Notes under the pieces: model-generated
Databases searched by the model: none
What the model was told of the DNA's origin: nothing
The model's input: only the letters and a program-made list of their open reading frames with translations
Position numbers and translations under genes: made by a program
DNA from: Micromonospora terminaliae
Lineage (GTDB): Bacteria > Actinomycetota > Actinomycetes > Mycobacteriales > Micromonosporaceae
Direction: 5' to 3'
DNA: 64,000 nt
NCBI RefSeq assembly: GCF_009671205.1
Contig: NZ_CP045309.1
Coordinates: forward strand, 6,032,001 to 6,096,000
Shown here: piece after piece, positions 14,122 to 23,333 of the stretch
How the letters are laid out: every line of letters begins with the position of its first letter
Numbering within the stretch: position 1 is the stretch's first letter

Positions 14122-17028
14122 GTGCACGCACGAAGATTGCTTGCCGCATCACTGGGCATTGTGCTCGGTGCCGGCCTGATCAGTATCAACGCCAGCCCGG
14201 CACAGGCCTACGAGCAGCGGGACGTCAGCAAGTCCGGCTGGGCCTACACGGACTCGGCGCAGCCGAAGAAATCGTTCATCAACCCCTCCGGGGACGCGCC
14301 GATCGGCGCCTGGACGGATGCGGCCGGCGCGAAGCACAAGTCCCGGTCCTACTTCACCTTCGACGTCTCGCGCTTCCGCGCGGCTGTCGTCCACAAGGCG
14401 GACCTGGTCATCGCGGAGCGGTCGGCGGCGGACTGCGCGACGGCCCAGCCGGTCGAGCTGTGGCGCACCGATCCGATCAAGGCGACCACGAGCTGGGACT
14501 CGGCGCCGCGCCGGCGTGAGCTGCTCGGCACCGTCCAGGCCGGCGGGGAGGCCGCCTGCCCGGGCTATCTGGTGTGGGACATCATGCCCGCCCTGCAGAA
14601 GCTGGCGAACCAGAACAGCGACACGCTGACCGTCGAGATCCGGGTGCCGCAGGGCTACGAGGGCAAGCTCTCCCACGGCCGGAAGCTCCGCCCGTTCCCG
14701 GTCATCCACACCGAGGCGAACCACGCGCCGACGGTGGGGCAGATCGGTCTGGAGTTCCCCTCCTGGGCCTGCGGGACCGCGGAGAAGCCGCAGCCCGTGG
14801 GGCCGCGCTACTACAGCCTGATGGTCAAGGGCGCGGACGCGGACGCCTACGACTCCGAATACAACGGGCAGTTCGCCGCCTGGCCGGTCGGCCACGAGGA
14901 CCAGCGCGCCGAGCAGTTCGGGTCGAGCTACGGGGGCGCGTTCTCGAAGGTCGAATGGGACATGTCGCAGTACCCGGACGGCACCGTGGTGGCCTGGACC
15001 GCCCGCGCCTACGACGGTCACGACTTCTCCGAGTGGGCCAAACCGTGCTACGTGAAGGTGGACGCGCAGCGTCCGGCCACCCCCGTGATCACCTCGACGA
15101 AGTATCCGAACGATGGTGAGGCGCACGGTGGTTCCGGAGTTCCGGGGACGTTCACGTTCAAGGCGAACGGGTCGGCCGACGTGGTCGGCTACTACTGGGG
15201 GCGCTACGGCGAGACGTACAACTACATCCCCGCGCCCACACCCGGTGCGGACGTCACCCTCGAATACACCCCGACCTCGTTCTTCGAGTCGCTGAGCGTG
15301 CGCAGTGTGGACAGCGCCTCGAACTCCTCGGAGACGGCGCAGTACGAGTTCTTCGTGAGGTCCACGGCACCGCAGGTGCGGGTGACGGTGGGCGGTGTCG
15401 GACTGCCCAGCAAGCTGGCCATCTCCACCAACGTCGAGGGGGTCACCGAGTTCGGCTACCGGATCGGTGACGGCGACGAGACCCGGGTCCCGGCCGACGC
15501 CGACGGCACGACCGAGGTGCCGGTGGTGTTCACCCAGGCGGGCACCATCAAGGTCCAGGTACGCAGCTACGTCGGGAGCGAGTTCGTCGGCGGGTACACC
15601 GAGAATGTGTCGGTCCGCGACACCCCGACCGTGGAGTCGGCCGACTTCGACTTCCCGGACCACGACGGGGTGGTGGACCGTCCCGGCAGCTTCACCTTCC
15701 GGCCCGGCCGGACCGGTGTGGTGGCGTACGAGTACACGTTCGGCAACGACGAGTTCCGGCGCCTCGACGCGGCGGCGGACGGCACGGCGGTCCTGCGCTG
15801 GACGCCGACCGAGCCCGGCTGGATCACGCTGCACGTGCGCAGCGTCAGCGCCGACGACACCGTCTCCGAGGTCGCGGAGTACCAGTTCAACGTCATCGAC
15901 ACCAAGCCCAACGTCTCCTCCAGCACCTACTACGAGTACGGCGCCTGGGGCGGCGTGGGCATCGCCGGTGAGTTCAACTTCGACACCGCGATGCCGGACG
16001 TGGACGTCTACCTCTACCGCCTCAACGACGGGCCCGAGCAGACCGTGGACCCGGAGTACAGCTGGGCCCGGGTGACGCTCGCCCCCGACCACTCCGGCAG
16101 CAACACGCTGACGGTGCGTACCCGATTCCTGGACGGGACCTTCTCGCCGACTCGGACCTACACCTTCGAGGTCAGCGACGCGCCGGTGGTGACGTCCAGC
16201 GACTACCCCGAGAACGGCGAGGGCGGCCAGCCCGGCCAGGCCGGCCGGTTCACCTTCAGCCCGGGCCGCCCCGACGTGACGGAGTACCGCTACACGCTGG
16301 AGTACAGCGGCGAGGAGCAGGTCGTCGCCGCCGGCGCGGACGGCAAGGCCACGGTCGAGATCACCCCGACGCACTCCGGGTACACCCTGTTGACGGTCAC
16401 CAGCCGGGCGGCCGACGGCACGGTCAGCCCCGAGCGCCGGTACTACTTCCGGGTCCGCGACCCCCGGGTGAACGTGAGCAGCGCGTACGACGAGTACAGC
16501 CCGCGTGGCGGCATCGGCGCGGTCGGCCGGTTCGGCGTCTACACCGAGATCGGCGAGGTGACCACCTTCGAGTACCAGCTCAACGGCGGTGCCTGGCTGA
16601 GCGTGCCGAAGACGCCCGACGCGCTGGTCACCGAGATCTCGGTGACCATGGACCGCAACGGCGCGAACGTCTTCTCGGTGCGGGGCCGCACCGAGGCGGG
16701 CGAGTACACGCCGCAGACCGACTACCCGTTCCTGGTCGGCACGGCGCCGCAGGTCACGTCGAGCACCTACCCGGCCGGCCAGTGGGCCGGTGGCGTGGGC
16801 GTACCGGGTGACTTCACCTTCACGCAGGGCAGCCCGGGCGTGGTGGAGTTCGAGTACACCGTCGACGACGGGCAGCCGGCGACGGTGGCGGCGAACGCCG
16901 CCGGGGTTGCCACGGTGACCTACACGCCGACCTCGGTCAGCTCGCACACCATGACGGTGCGCGGCCGGACCGCCGACGGGGTGTGGACCGACACGACCAG
17001 CTACTACTTCCTGGTCGACTTCTCCTGA
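14122..17028 (+). CDS. Secreted multi-domain protein: DNRLRE-type domain plus seven Ig-like repeats
   Basis: 968 residues from the GTG at 14122, chosen for the GGGGGAAGGGG site before it. A classic signal peptide (MHARRLLAASLGIVLGAG to SPAQA) is followed by a DNRLRE/CBM96-like domain (about 35-180; SYFTFDVSRFRAAVVHKADL, then ELWRTDPIKATTSW). After a linker domain come about seven beta-rich repeats of about 90 residues. Repeat landmarks are VTSSxYP, GGVGVPGxFTF, VxEYxY, a TPT and a C-terminal RSxxADGxxS-YxFxV. No anchor or catalytic motif is seen, so it is probably a released structural or binding protein. It ends at a strong hairpin. An ATG at 14080 is an alternative but would extend the signal peptide oddly. 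Confidence 0.82.
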   Translation: MHARRLLAASLGIVLGAGLISINASPAQAYEQRDVSKSGWAYTDSAQPKKSFINPSGDAPIGAWTDAAGAKHKSRSYFTFDVSRFRAAVVHKADLVIAERSAADCATAQPVELWRTDPIKATTSWDSAPRRRELLGTVQAGGEAACPGYLVWDIMPALQKLANQNSDTLTVEIRVPQGYEGKLSHGRKLRPFPVIHTEANHAPTVGQIGLEFPSWACGTAEKPQPVGPRYYSLMVKGADADAYDSEYNGQFAAWPVGHEDQRAEQFGSSYGGAFSKVEWDMSQYPDGTVVAWTARAYDGHDFSEWAKPCYVKVDAQRPATPVITSTKYPNDGEAHGGSGVPGTFTFKANGSADVVGYYWGRYGETYNYIPAPTPGADVTLEYTPTSFFESLSVRSVDSASNSSETAQYEFFVRSTAPQVRVTVGGVGLPSKLAISTNVEGVTEFGYRIGDGDETRVPADADGTTEVPVVFTQAGTIKVQVRSYVGSEFVGGYTENVSVRDTPTVESADFDFPDHDGVVDRPGSFTFRPGRTGVVAYEYTFGNDEFRRLDAAADGTAVLRWTPTEPGWITLHVRSVSADDTVSEVAEYQFNVIDTKPNVSSSTYYEYGAWGGVGIAGEFNFDTAMPDVDVYLYRLNDGPEQTVDPEYSWARVTLAPDHSGSNTLTVRTRFLDGTFSPTRTYTFEVSDAPVVTSSDYPENGEGGQPGQAGRFTFSPGRPDVTEYRYTLEYSGEEQVVAAGADGKATVEITPTHSGYTLLTVTSRAADGTVSPERRYYFRVRDPRVNVSSAYDEYSPRGGIGAVGRFGVYTEIGEVTTFEYQLNGGAWLSVPKTPDALVTEISVTMDRNGANVFSVRGRTEAGEYTPQTDYPFLVGTAPQVTSSTYPAGQWAGGVGVPGDFTFTQGSPGVVEFEYTVDDGQPATVAANAAGVATVTYTPTSVSSHTMTVRGRTADGVWTDTTSYYFLVDFS

Positions 17029-17039
17029 CCCGGCCTGGA

Positions 17040-17075
17040 CACGGTGGGCCGTCCCGTTCGGGGCGGCCCACCGTG
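17040..17075. terminator. Bidirectional terminator between secreted protein and XPB helicase genes
   Basis: An 11-base-pair perfect stem (17040-17050 with 17065-17075), with further pairing inside the 14-base loop. It lies between the convergent stops at 17028 and 17090. Confidence 0.8.
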
Positions 17076-17089
17076 CTGCGCGGGGCAGC

Positions 17090-18769
17090 TCAGTCGATGG
17101 TCGGCAGCTTCGGGCCGAGGACGTCGTCGGCGTCCACGATGGTGTACGCGTACCCCTGTTCGGCGAGGAACCGCTGGCGGTGGGCCGCGTACTCGGTGTC
17201 GATCGTGTCCCGGGAGACGACGGTGTAGAAGTGCGCCTGCCGCCCGTCGGACTTGGGCCGCAGCACCCGCCCCAGCCGCTGCGCCTCCTCCTGCCGGGAC
17301 CCGAAGGTCCCCGACACCTGGATGGCCACCGCGGCCTCCGGCAGGTCGATCGAGAAGTTCCCGACCTTGGAGATGACCAGCGTCTTCACCTCACCGGACC
17401 GGAACGCGTCGAACAGCCGCTCCCGCTCCTTGTTGGTCGTCGACCCCTGCACGATCGGCGCGTCCAGGTACTCCCCGAGCTGGTGCAGCTGGTCGATGTA
17501 CCCGCCGATCACGAGCACCTGCTCGTCGGGGTGCCGCTCGACCAGCGCCCGCACCACCGGCAGCTTCGTCCGGGCGGTGGCCGCCATCCGGTAGCGCTCC
17601 TCGGCCTCCGCCGTCGCGTACGACATCCGCTCCGCGTCGGTCAGCGTCACCCGTACCTCGGTGCACTCGGCCGGGGCGATCCAGCCCTGCTGCTCGATGT
17701 CCTTCCACGGCGCGTCGTACCGCTTCGGGCCGATCAGGCTGAACACGTCGCCCTCGCGGCCGTCCTCGCGTACCAGAGTCGCCGTGAGGCCGAGCCGGCG
17801 GCGGGCCTGCAGGTCCGCGGTGAAGCGGAAGATCGGCGCGGGCAGGAGGTGCACCTCGTCGTAGACGACCAGGCCCCAGTCGCGGGCGCCGAACAGGTCG
17901 AGGTGGGTGAACACGCCCTTCTTGCGGGAGGTGAGCACCTGGTACGTGGCGATGGTGACCGGGCGGATCTCCTTGCGCTCACCCGAGTACTCGCCGATCT
18001 CGTCCTCGGTGAGCGACGTGCGGGCGATCAGCTCGCGCTTCCACTGCCGGCCGGCCACCGTGTTGGTGACCAGGATCAGCGTGGTGGCCTTGGCCTCGGC
18101 CATGGCCGCCGCCCCGACGAGGGTCTTGCCGGCGCCGCAGGGGAGCACCACCACGCCGGAGCCGCCCGCCCAGAACGCCTCGACGGCCTCCCGCTGGTAC
18201 GACCGCAGCGTCCACGGCTTGCCGCCGTCCTTGCCGGCCTCGGCCAGCTCGATGGGGTGCGCCTCGCCGTCGACGTAGCCGGCCAGGTCCTCGGCGGGCC
18301 AGCCGAGCTTCAGCAGCGCCTGCTTGAGGCGGCCGCGCTCGGAGGGGTGCACCTGGATGGTGTCGTCGTCGAGTTTCGCGCCGAGCATCCCGGCGAGCTT
18401 CTTGCTCTTGGCGACCTCGACCAGCACCACCCGGTCCAGCGCGCGGAGCACCAGGCCGTGCGCCGGGTCGTTGGCGAGCTGGAGCCGGCCGTACCGGTCC
18501 ATCGTCTCGGCCACGTCGACCAGCAGCGCGTGCGGCACCGGGTAGCGGGAGTACTTGATCAGCGTGTCCACCACGCCCTCGGCATCGTGGCCGGCGGCTC
18601 GGGCGTTCCACAGGCCCAGCGGGGTGAGCCGGTAGGTGTGCACGTGCTCGGGGGAACGCTCCAGCTCGGCGAAGGGCGCGATGGCCATCCGGCACGCCTG
18701 GGCGTCGGGGTGGTCGATCTCCAGCAGCAGGGTCTTGTCCGACTGCACGATCAGTGGTCCACCGCTCAC
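17090..18769 (-). CDS. XPB/ERCC3-type DNA helicase
   Basis: About 559 residues. An N-terminal helicase-C-3-like domain (GPLIVQSDKTLLLEIDHPDA onward) precedes a superfamily 2 core. The core has Walker A PCGAGKTLVGA (Lys about 214), DEVHLLPAP (about 303), LGLTATLVREDG and the C-terminal EEAQRLGRVLRPK arginine-finger motif. Bacterial XPB is an ATP-dependent 3'-5' helicase found in mycobacteria and relatives, with a presumed role in repair or transcription. The GTG at 18769 is preceded by AAGGAGAGG. A second helicase-C-3 protein is encoded 1.4 kb away on the same strand (20156-22621); in Mycobacterium tuberculosis the homologous pair is adjacent. Confidence 0.92.
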   Translation of the reverse strand: MSGGPLIVQSDKTLLLEIDHPDAQACRMAIAPFAELERSPEHVHTYRLTPLGLWNARAAGHDAEGVVDTLIKYSRYPVPHALLVDVAETMDRYGRLQLANDPAHGLVLRALDRVVLVEVAKSKKLAGMLGAKLDDDTIQVHPSERGRLKQALLKLGWPAEDLAGYVDGEAHPIELAEAGKDGGKPWTLRSYQREAVEAFWAGGSGVVVLPCGAGKTLVGAAAMAEAKATTLILVTNTVAGRQWKRELIARTSLTEDEIGEYSGERKEIRPVTIATYQVLTSRKKGVFTHLDLFGARDWGLVVYDEVHLLPAPIFRFTADLQARRRLGLTATLVREDGREGDVFSLIGPKRYDAPWKDIEQQGWIAPAECTEVRVTLTDAERMSYATAEAEERYRMAATARTKLPVVRALVERHPDEQVLVIGGYIDQLHQLGEYLDAPIVQGSTTNKERERLFDAFRSGEVKTLVISKVGNFSIDLPEAAVAIQVSGTFGSRQEEAQRLGRVLRPKSDGRQAHFYTVVSRDTIDTEYAAHRQRFLAEQGYAYTIVDADDVLGPKLPTID

Positions 18770-18942
18770 GCCAGCGTCCTCTCCTTGACCGGAAATTCTC
18801 GCCCGCACGGCGGCTGACCTGCCGAAGGCGGACCATCCAGTGTTGCACGCCGACAGGTGTCCGGAAAAAGTCTCGCTGGACCTGCAACGTCACACTGCTC
18901 CCGTACGTCTAGCAAGCGGGACAACTGTCCAGGGGAGGGCCC

Positions 18943-19806
18943 ATGAAGCGTGTCCGGTTCGCCGTCCGGGCCGTCTGCCTGGCAGCGGTCGTGCTGGTCG
19001 GCGTCGGTGCGTGCGCGCGCGATCCGCAGGCCGGCGGAACCGGGGCCGCCGCCCCGGCGCCCGTCGGCGTGACGGAGGAGGCATCGGGGGCGAGCGCGCC
19101 GCCCACGCCGGAGCAGCCGGCCGCGTCCCCGTCGGCGACGCCGAGCCGGACGACCACGCCGAAACCCAGCCGCACCACACCGAAGCCGGCCACGCCGAAG
19201 CCGTCGAAGCCCGCCGGGTGCCCGGAGGGGGAGCAGCAGAAGGCCGTGGAGACGTATTTGAGCCGGCTGGGCGGTTTCGGGACGCTGAGCGTGGACGGAA
19301 AGCAGTCGGCCGCCGACTGCGCCGCGATCAAGAAGTTCCAGATCCGGTACGGGATCAGCCCGGCCACGGGTCGCGCCGGCCCCACCACGTACGACGTGGC
19401 GAAGCGGTTGGCGAACACCGACACGGGGCGCTGCAACGCGGGCTCCCGCACCACCTTCTGCGTCGACCTGACCCACCAGACGGTCTGGGCCATGCGCGGC
19501 GGGAAGGTGGTCATGGGCCCGACGGTGACCCGCACCGGCATGGCCGGCTACGCCACCCCGACCGGCACCTACTCCGTCGGCGGGAAGAACATGCGCGAGT
19601 GGTCCAACCCGTACGAGGTGTGGCTGCCCTACTGGCAGCGGTTCAACGGCGGGATCGGCTTCCACGAGACGACGACCTACCTGCACAACGGCTCGATCGG
19701 CTCGCACGGCTGCGTGAACCTGCTGCACCGCGACGCCGTACGCCTCTGGGAGCTGGGCTCGGTCGGCACCCGGGTGGTCGTCTTCGGCCACCGCCCGGGC
19801 ACCTGA
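18943..19806 (+). CDS. Lipoprotein L,D-transpeptidase with peptidoglycan-binding domain
   Basis: 287 residues. A signal peptide ends in the lipobox VGVGAC (lipidated Cys24). A Pro/Thr/Lys-rich flexible stretch spans about 25-90. A peptidoglycan-binding domain (VETYLSRLGGFGTLSVDGKQ, then AAIKKFQIRYGISPATG) precedes the YkuD catalytic domain with GIGFHETT and the active-site SHGCVNLLHRDA. It forms 3-3 cross-links in, or attaches proteins to, peptidoglycan outside the membrane. It is divergent from the XPB helicase gene. An imperfect hairpin with a T-rich loop (19832-19861) follows. Confidence 0.92.
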   Translation: MKRVRFAVRAVCLAAVVLVGVGACARDPQAGGTGAAAPAPVGVTEEASGASAPPTPEQPAASPSATPSRTTTPKPSRTTPKPATPKPSKPAGCPEGEQQKAVETYLSRLGGFGTLSVDGKQSAADCAAIKKFQIRYGISPATGRAGPTTYDVAKRLANTDTGRCNAGSRTTFCVDLTHQTVWAMRGGKVVMGPTVTRTGMAGYATPTGTYSVGGKNMREWSNPYEVWLPYWQRFNGGIGFHETTTYLHNGSIGSHGCVNLLHRDAVRLWELGSVGTRVVVFGHRPGT

Positions 19807-19831
19807 TACCCGACCGCCCGTGACACGCGCG

Positions 19832-19861
19832 CCCGGATCAGGGTTTTATCCCCTGTCCGGG
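19832..19861. terminator. Likely terminator after L,D-transpeptidase gene
   Basis: Imperfect GC-rich inverted repeat, 19832-19843 with 19850-19861, closing on a TTTTAT loop. Confidence 0.45.
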
Positions 19862-19922
19862 TGACCCCCTCCGGTGCCACGCTGGAGGCCGGGTCCACCA
19901 CGGTGCGGGGGAGGGGCTGCAG

Positions 19923-20159
19923 ATGACGGTCGACCACGACGTGCTTCCCGAGGACGACCGGGCACGCCGGCCGGAGGTCTCACCGGCGGCCCTGTTCGGC
20001 TACGCTGCCGCCGCCACCGGCATCTTCGGCTGGTTCCTGTTCGGGCTGCTGGTGCAGCGGCAGGGCTTCGTCGACTCGGTCGGCGAGTCGGCCGGCGCCG
20101 CGTTCGCCCTGCTCCTCGCCGTCTCGGTGGTCGGCGCCCTGCGCCGCAACGGCGACTAG
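19923..20159 (+). CDS. Small two-helix membrane protein
   Basis: 78 residues. A short acidic N-terminus is followed by two hydrophobic helices (LFGYAAAATGIFGWFLFGLL and AGAAFALLLAVSVVGAL) joined by a short VQRQGFVDSVGES loop, and a basic end. A GGGGGAGG stretch precedes the ATG. I do not recognise a family. Its stop codon overlaps the stop of the convergent helicase-C-3 gene by four bases (CTAG). Confidence 0.7.
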   Translation: MTVDHDVLPEDDRARRPEVSPAALFGYAAAATGIFGWFLFGLLVQRQGFVDSVGESAGAAFALLLAVSVVGALRRNGD

Positions 20160-22621
20160 TCCTCCAGCACCGCCGCCGTGATCCGGTGCAGCGCGAAGGT
20201 GTGCAGCATCTCCGTGCGCTCGTCCTCGGCACGCAGGTAGCCGGCCCCCATCGAGACCGGCCGGACCAGGCGGGACGCGGTCGCCCCGTGCGCGTCGACG
20301 TAGCCGACCCAGACCAGCGCCTTGTCCCGTACCGCCTGCTGGAGCACCGCCAGGGCGTCGCTGTGGGTGTGCGCGGGCCCCGGGCCCTTGCGCGTCCCGC
20401 GGACCACTTCGGGGGCGCGCCGCGCCGCCCGGGCCGCCGCGTCGCCCCGGCGGATCTGCTCGACCACGCCGAGCAGCCGGGGCATCGGCAGCCGCGGCGC
20501 CGCGAGCGGGTCGAGGGTGCGGCCCGCGGCGTGCACCCGGGCCGGCGCCCGCCGCGTCTTCGGCCGAGCGAGCACCGCCGCGCCGCCCGCGTCCTCGGCG
20601 ACCGGCGCGTAACCGGCGTCGCGCAGCGCGGTCAGCATCCGGTTCACCTGGTACGGGGTGATCAGCACCGTCGGCGCCAGCCGGCGGAAGGCCAGCGCCT
20701 CCAGCCGCTTGTCGGCCTGCACCTCGGTGAGCAGTGCCTCGTCGTCGCTGCGTACGTAGCCGCCGGCCGAGCCGACCCGCAGCCCGCCGTGCTTGCGCGC
20801 CACGTCGTCCACCAGGTAGGACAGCCCCTGCGGCACCGGGGTACGCGACCGGCGGCGGAACAGCGCGTGCAGGTCGTCGGCCGAGTAGCCGGCATCCAGG
20901 GCCCGCCGGACGCTGGCCGTGGTGACCCGGTAGACGCTCGCCCCGCCGGCCGACTCGTGCTCGGCCACCACATCCAGCTCGCCGGCGAGCGCCGGATCGG
21001 GCGGGCCGGGCACCACCACGGTGAGGTCGGCCTGCACGAGGAAGTGGTCGACGGGTGCGGGCAGCAGCGCGTCCAGCGCCCGGACCGCGGTGGACGGCTC
21101 ACCCGACTCCGCCTCGGAGTGCAGCCCCAGCGGGTCGGCGGCCCGCTCGTCGGCGTCGCTCAGCTCGGCCAGCAGCAGCCGCCCGTACGAGGTCAGCGCC
21201 CCGAGCCCGGTCACCCCGAGCTGGGCGGCCTCGGCCAGCACCTCGCGGTGCGCCGTCTCCCGCCCCCGGGCGCGCCGGGGCGCCCGCCAGTCCAGCAGCT
21301 CCAGCACCTCCTCCGGGGTCGGTGCGGTGCCCGGGGGCAGGTCGGCTAGCTCGGCGAGCACCGAACGCCGGGCGGCCGGCGCGCCGGCGCGTTCCGCCTC
21401 GGCGGAGAGCACCGAGATGGGCCGGTCCCGGTCGTCGCGCTGCCCGACCAGGCCCACCTGGCGGGTCATCATCAGCCACGCCCGGGCCAGCTGTTCCCAG
21501 CGCTGGGCCAGCGAGGCGGCGCGCCACACCTCGTACCCGCCGGTGGGCAGGATCTGCTGGTCGCCCCCGTACCGCGTGGTGACCGACCCGGTCAGGTCGA
21601 GCTCGCCGACCAGCCCGGCCGCGTAGGCCACCTCGAAGAGCAGCGCCGTGGTCGCGTCGTCCAGCCCGATGCCGCGGGCCAGCCGGCGCAGGTCGCGCAC
21701 GCCCACGCCGCCGGAACGCAGCACCGGGGCCGGCTCGGCGGCCAGGGCCTCGAGCAGCGCCTCGGTGTGCCGGACCACCTCCATGGTCTGCCCGGCGCCG
21801 GCCGAGTCGACGGACTTGGCCTCGCGCGGCGGGGTCGACACCTCGGGCGGGGTGGTGCGCAGCGGGCCGAGCGGGCCGGTGTCCCGCCGCAGCAGCAGCC
21901 CCACCTCGCGGGGCAGCTCGACGCTGCCGCCCCCCTTGACGGCCGACATCCGCACGAGCAGCCGGTGCTCCACGAGCCAGCGGATCGGGGAGCCGGTGGC
22001 CGCCCCGCCGTTGACCAGGTCCGGCGGGAGGACGTCCTCCTCACCGGTCGCGGGGGCCTCCAGCGCGCCCGGGGGCACGGTGCCGACCGGCGGTCCGGCG
22101 GCGAGCCGGTCCAGGATCGCCCGGGCCGACGGCGGCGCGGCCAGCAGCGTCCGCCGCAGCTTCGCCGGGTCCGTGCACACGGCCGCCGCGCGCGGGTCCA
22201 GCTCCGCGGCCGGGCGACCCAGACCCGCGAGGTACGGGGACACCTCGTCGACGCCGCCCACCACGCGCAGGTCGTGCTCCGGCCCGTACAGGAGGAAGAG
22301 CGCGCGGAGCCGGTTCACCGCGCCGCGGACCGCGGCCGGGGCGGGCGGGTGCGGGCCGGAGGTCGCCAGGGCCAGGATGGCCTCGGTGGCGGTGCCGCCG
22401 CTCTCCGGGTCCCGGGTGAGGCGGGCGGCGTCCAGGATCTGGAGGGTGAACTGGTCCAGCCCGTCGAGCGCCCGCGCCACGGAGACCCGCGACTGGGCGC
22501 GGATGGCGAGGGCGGAGACGTCTGCCGGCACCGGTACGACGAGGTCCGGCCGCAGCTGGAGCAGGGCGGCCAGGGACTCGTCGGGAAGGGTCCGCAGGTG
22601 GTCGGCGAATGAGGTGGTCAT
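20156..22621 (-). CDS. Helicase-C-3 (XPB/Ssl2 N-terminal-like) domain protein
   Basis: 821 residues. The family start is recognisable (FADHLRTLPDESLAALLQLR, PDLVVPVPADVSALAIRAQS), with a winged-helix-like middle. The C-terminal region contains the helicase-C-3 domain (HFLVQADLTVVVPGPPDPAL; ASVYRVTTASVRRALDAGYS) and ends with VWVGYVDAHGATASRLVRPV, a WYL-like stretch. It has no ATPase motifs, so it is a partner or DNA-binding factor rather than a helicase. The homologue in M. tuberculosis sits beside XPB, which supports a joint role. Its start is 61 bases from the divergent HAD gene. Confidence 0.85.
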   Translation of the reverse strand: MTTSFADHLRTLPDESLAALLQLRPDLVVPVPADVSALAIRAQSRVSVARALDGLDQFTLQILDAARLTRDPESGGTATEAILALATSGPHPPAPAAVRGAVNRLRALFLLYGPEHDLRVVGGVDEVSPYLAGLGRPAAELDPRAAAVCTDPAKLRRTLLAAPPSARAILDRLAAGPPVGTVPPGALEAPATGEEDVLPPDLVNGGAATGSPIRWLVEHRLLVRMSAVKGGGSVELPREVGLLLRRDTGPLGPLRTTPPEVSTPPREAKSVDSAGAGQTMEVVRHTEALLEALAAEPAPVLRSGGVGVRDLRRLARGIGLDDATTALLFEVAYAAGLVGELDLTGSVTTRYGGDQQILPTGGYEVWRAASLAQRWEQLARAWLMMTRQVGLVGQRDDRDRPISVLSAEAERAGAPAARRSVLAELADLPPGTAPTPEEVLELLDWRAPRRARGRETAHREVLAEAAQLGVTGLGALTSYGRLLLAELSDADERAADPLGLHSEAESGEPSTAVRALDALLPAPVDHFLVQADLTVVVPGPPDPALAGELDVVAEHESAGGASVYRVTTASVRRALDAGYSADDLHALFRRRSRTPVPQGLSYLVDDVARKHGGLRVGSAGGYVRSDDEALLTEVQADKRLEALAFRRLAPTVLITPYQVNRMLTALRDAGYAPVAEDAGGAAVLARPKTRRAPARVHAAGRTLDPLAAPRLPMPRLLGVVEQIRRGDAAARAARRAPEVVRGTRKGPGPAHTHSDALAVLQQAVRDKALVWVGYVDAHGATASRLVRPVSMGAGYLRAEDERTEMLHTFALHRITAAVLED

Positions 22622-22682
22622 CGTCGTTCCACGCTAGCCCGGCCGGGGCCGGTCGCGCCCCTCGGACGGGTACGTTCTCGAC

Positions 22683-23306
22683 ATGCCCTCGCTCATGGTC
22701 GGCTTCGACCTCGACATGACCCTGGTCGACTCGCGCCCCGGCATCGCGGCCGCCTACCGGGCGCTGACCGCGCAGACCGGCGTGCCCGTCGACGCCGAGC
22801 TGGCGGTCTCCCGCCTCGGGCCGCCGCTGCGCACCGAGATCGCGCACTGGTTCCCGCCCGAGCAGGTCGAGGAGGCGGTCCTCGCGTACCGGGAGCTCTA
22901 CCCGGCGTACGCGATCACCCCGACCCTGCCGATGCCCGGCGCGGAGGACGCGATCAAGGCGGTGCACGCGCGCGGCGGCCGGGTCATGGTGGTGACCTCC
23001 AAGATCGGCCGGCTGGCGAAGCTGCACCTCGATCACCTCGGCCTGGCCGTCGACGAGCTGGCGGGTGACCTGTTCGCCGAGCAGAAGGCGACCGCGCTGC
23101 GGGAGCACGGCGCGACCCTCTACGTCGGCGATCATGTGGCCGACATGGCCGCCGCACAAGCCGCGGGAATCCCGGGCGTGGGAGTGGCAACCGGCCCCTG
23201 CACGAGGGACGACCTGAGCGCCGCCGGGGCGCGCGTGGTGCTGGATGATCTCACCGGATTCCCAGCGGCGCTGGACCGGATCATCGGGCTAGCCTTGGAG
23301 GGGTAG
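22683..23306 (+). CDS. HAD-family hydrolase
   Basis: 207 residues. Motif I is GFDLDMTLVDS (Asp9 and Asp11). Motif II is MVVTSKIG, the motif III lysine comes from the EQKATALREHG region, and motif IV is LYVGDHVADM. A helical cap follows motif I. It is a phosphoglycolate-phosphatase-like hydrolase of unknown substrate. A TACGTT hexamer ends six bases before the ATG with no ribosome site, so it is probably leaderless. It is followed 27 bases later by the cold-shock gene. Confidence 0.87.
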   Translation: MPSLMVGFDLDMTLVDSRPGIAAAYRALTAQTGVPVDAELAVSRLGPPLRTEIAHWFPPEQVEEAVLAYRELYPAYAITPTLPMPGAEDAIKAVHARGGRVMVVTSKIGRLAKLHLDHLGLAVDELAGDLFAEQKATALREHGATLYVGDHVADMAAAQAAGIPGVGVATGPCTRDDLSAAGARVVLDDLTGFPAALDRIIGLALEG

Positions 23307-23333
23307 AGGTTCCGAGCGAAGCAGGGGTTTCAG

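Noticed and set aside
13984..14178. Small plus-strand frame starting MSDQETVGRLGGP before the secreted protein
   Set aside because: It overlaps the signal peptide region of the well-supported secreted protein in another frame and has no clear ribosome site.
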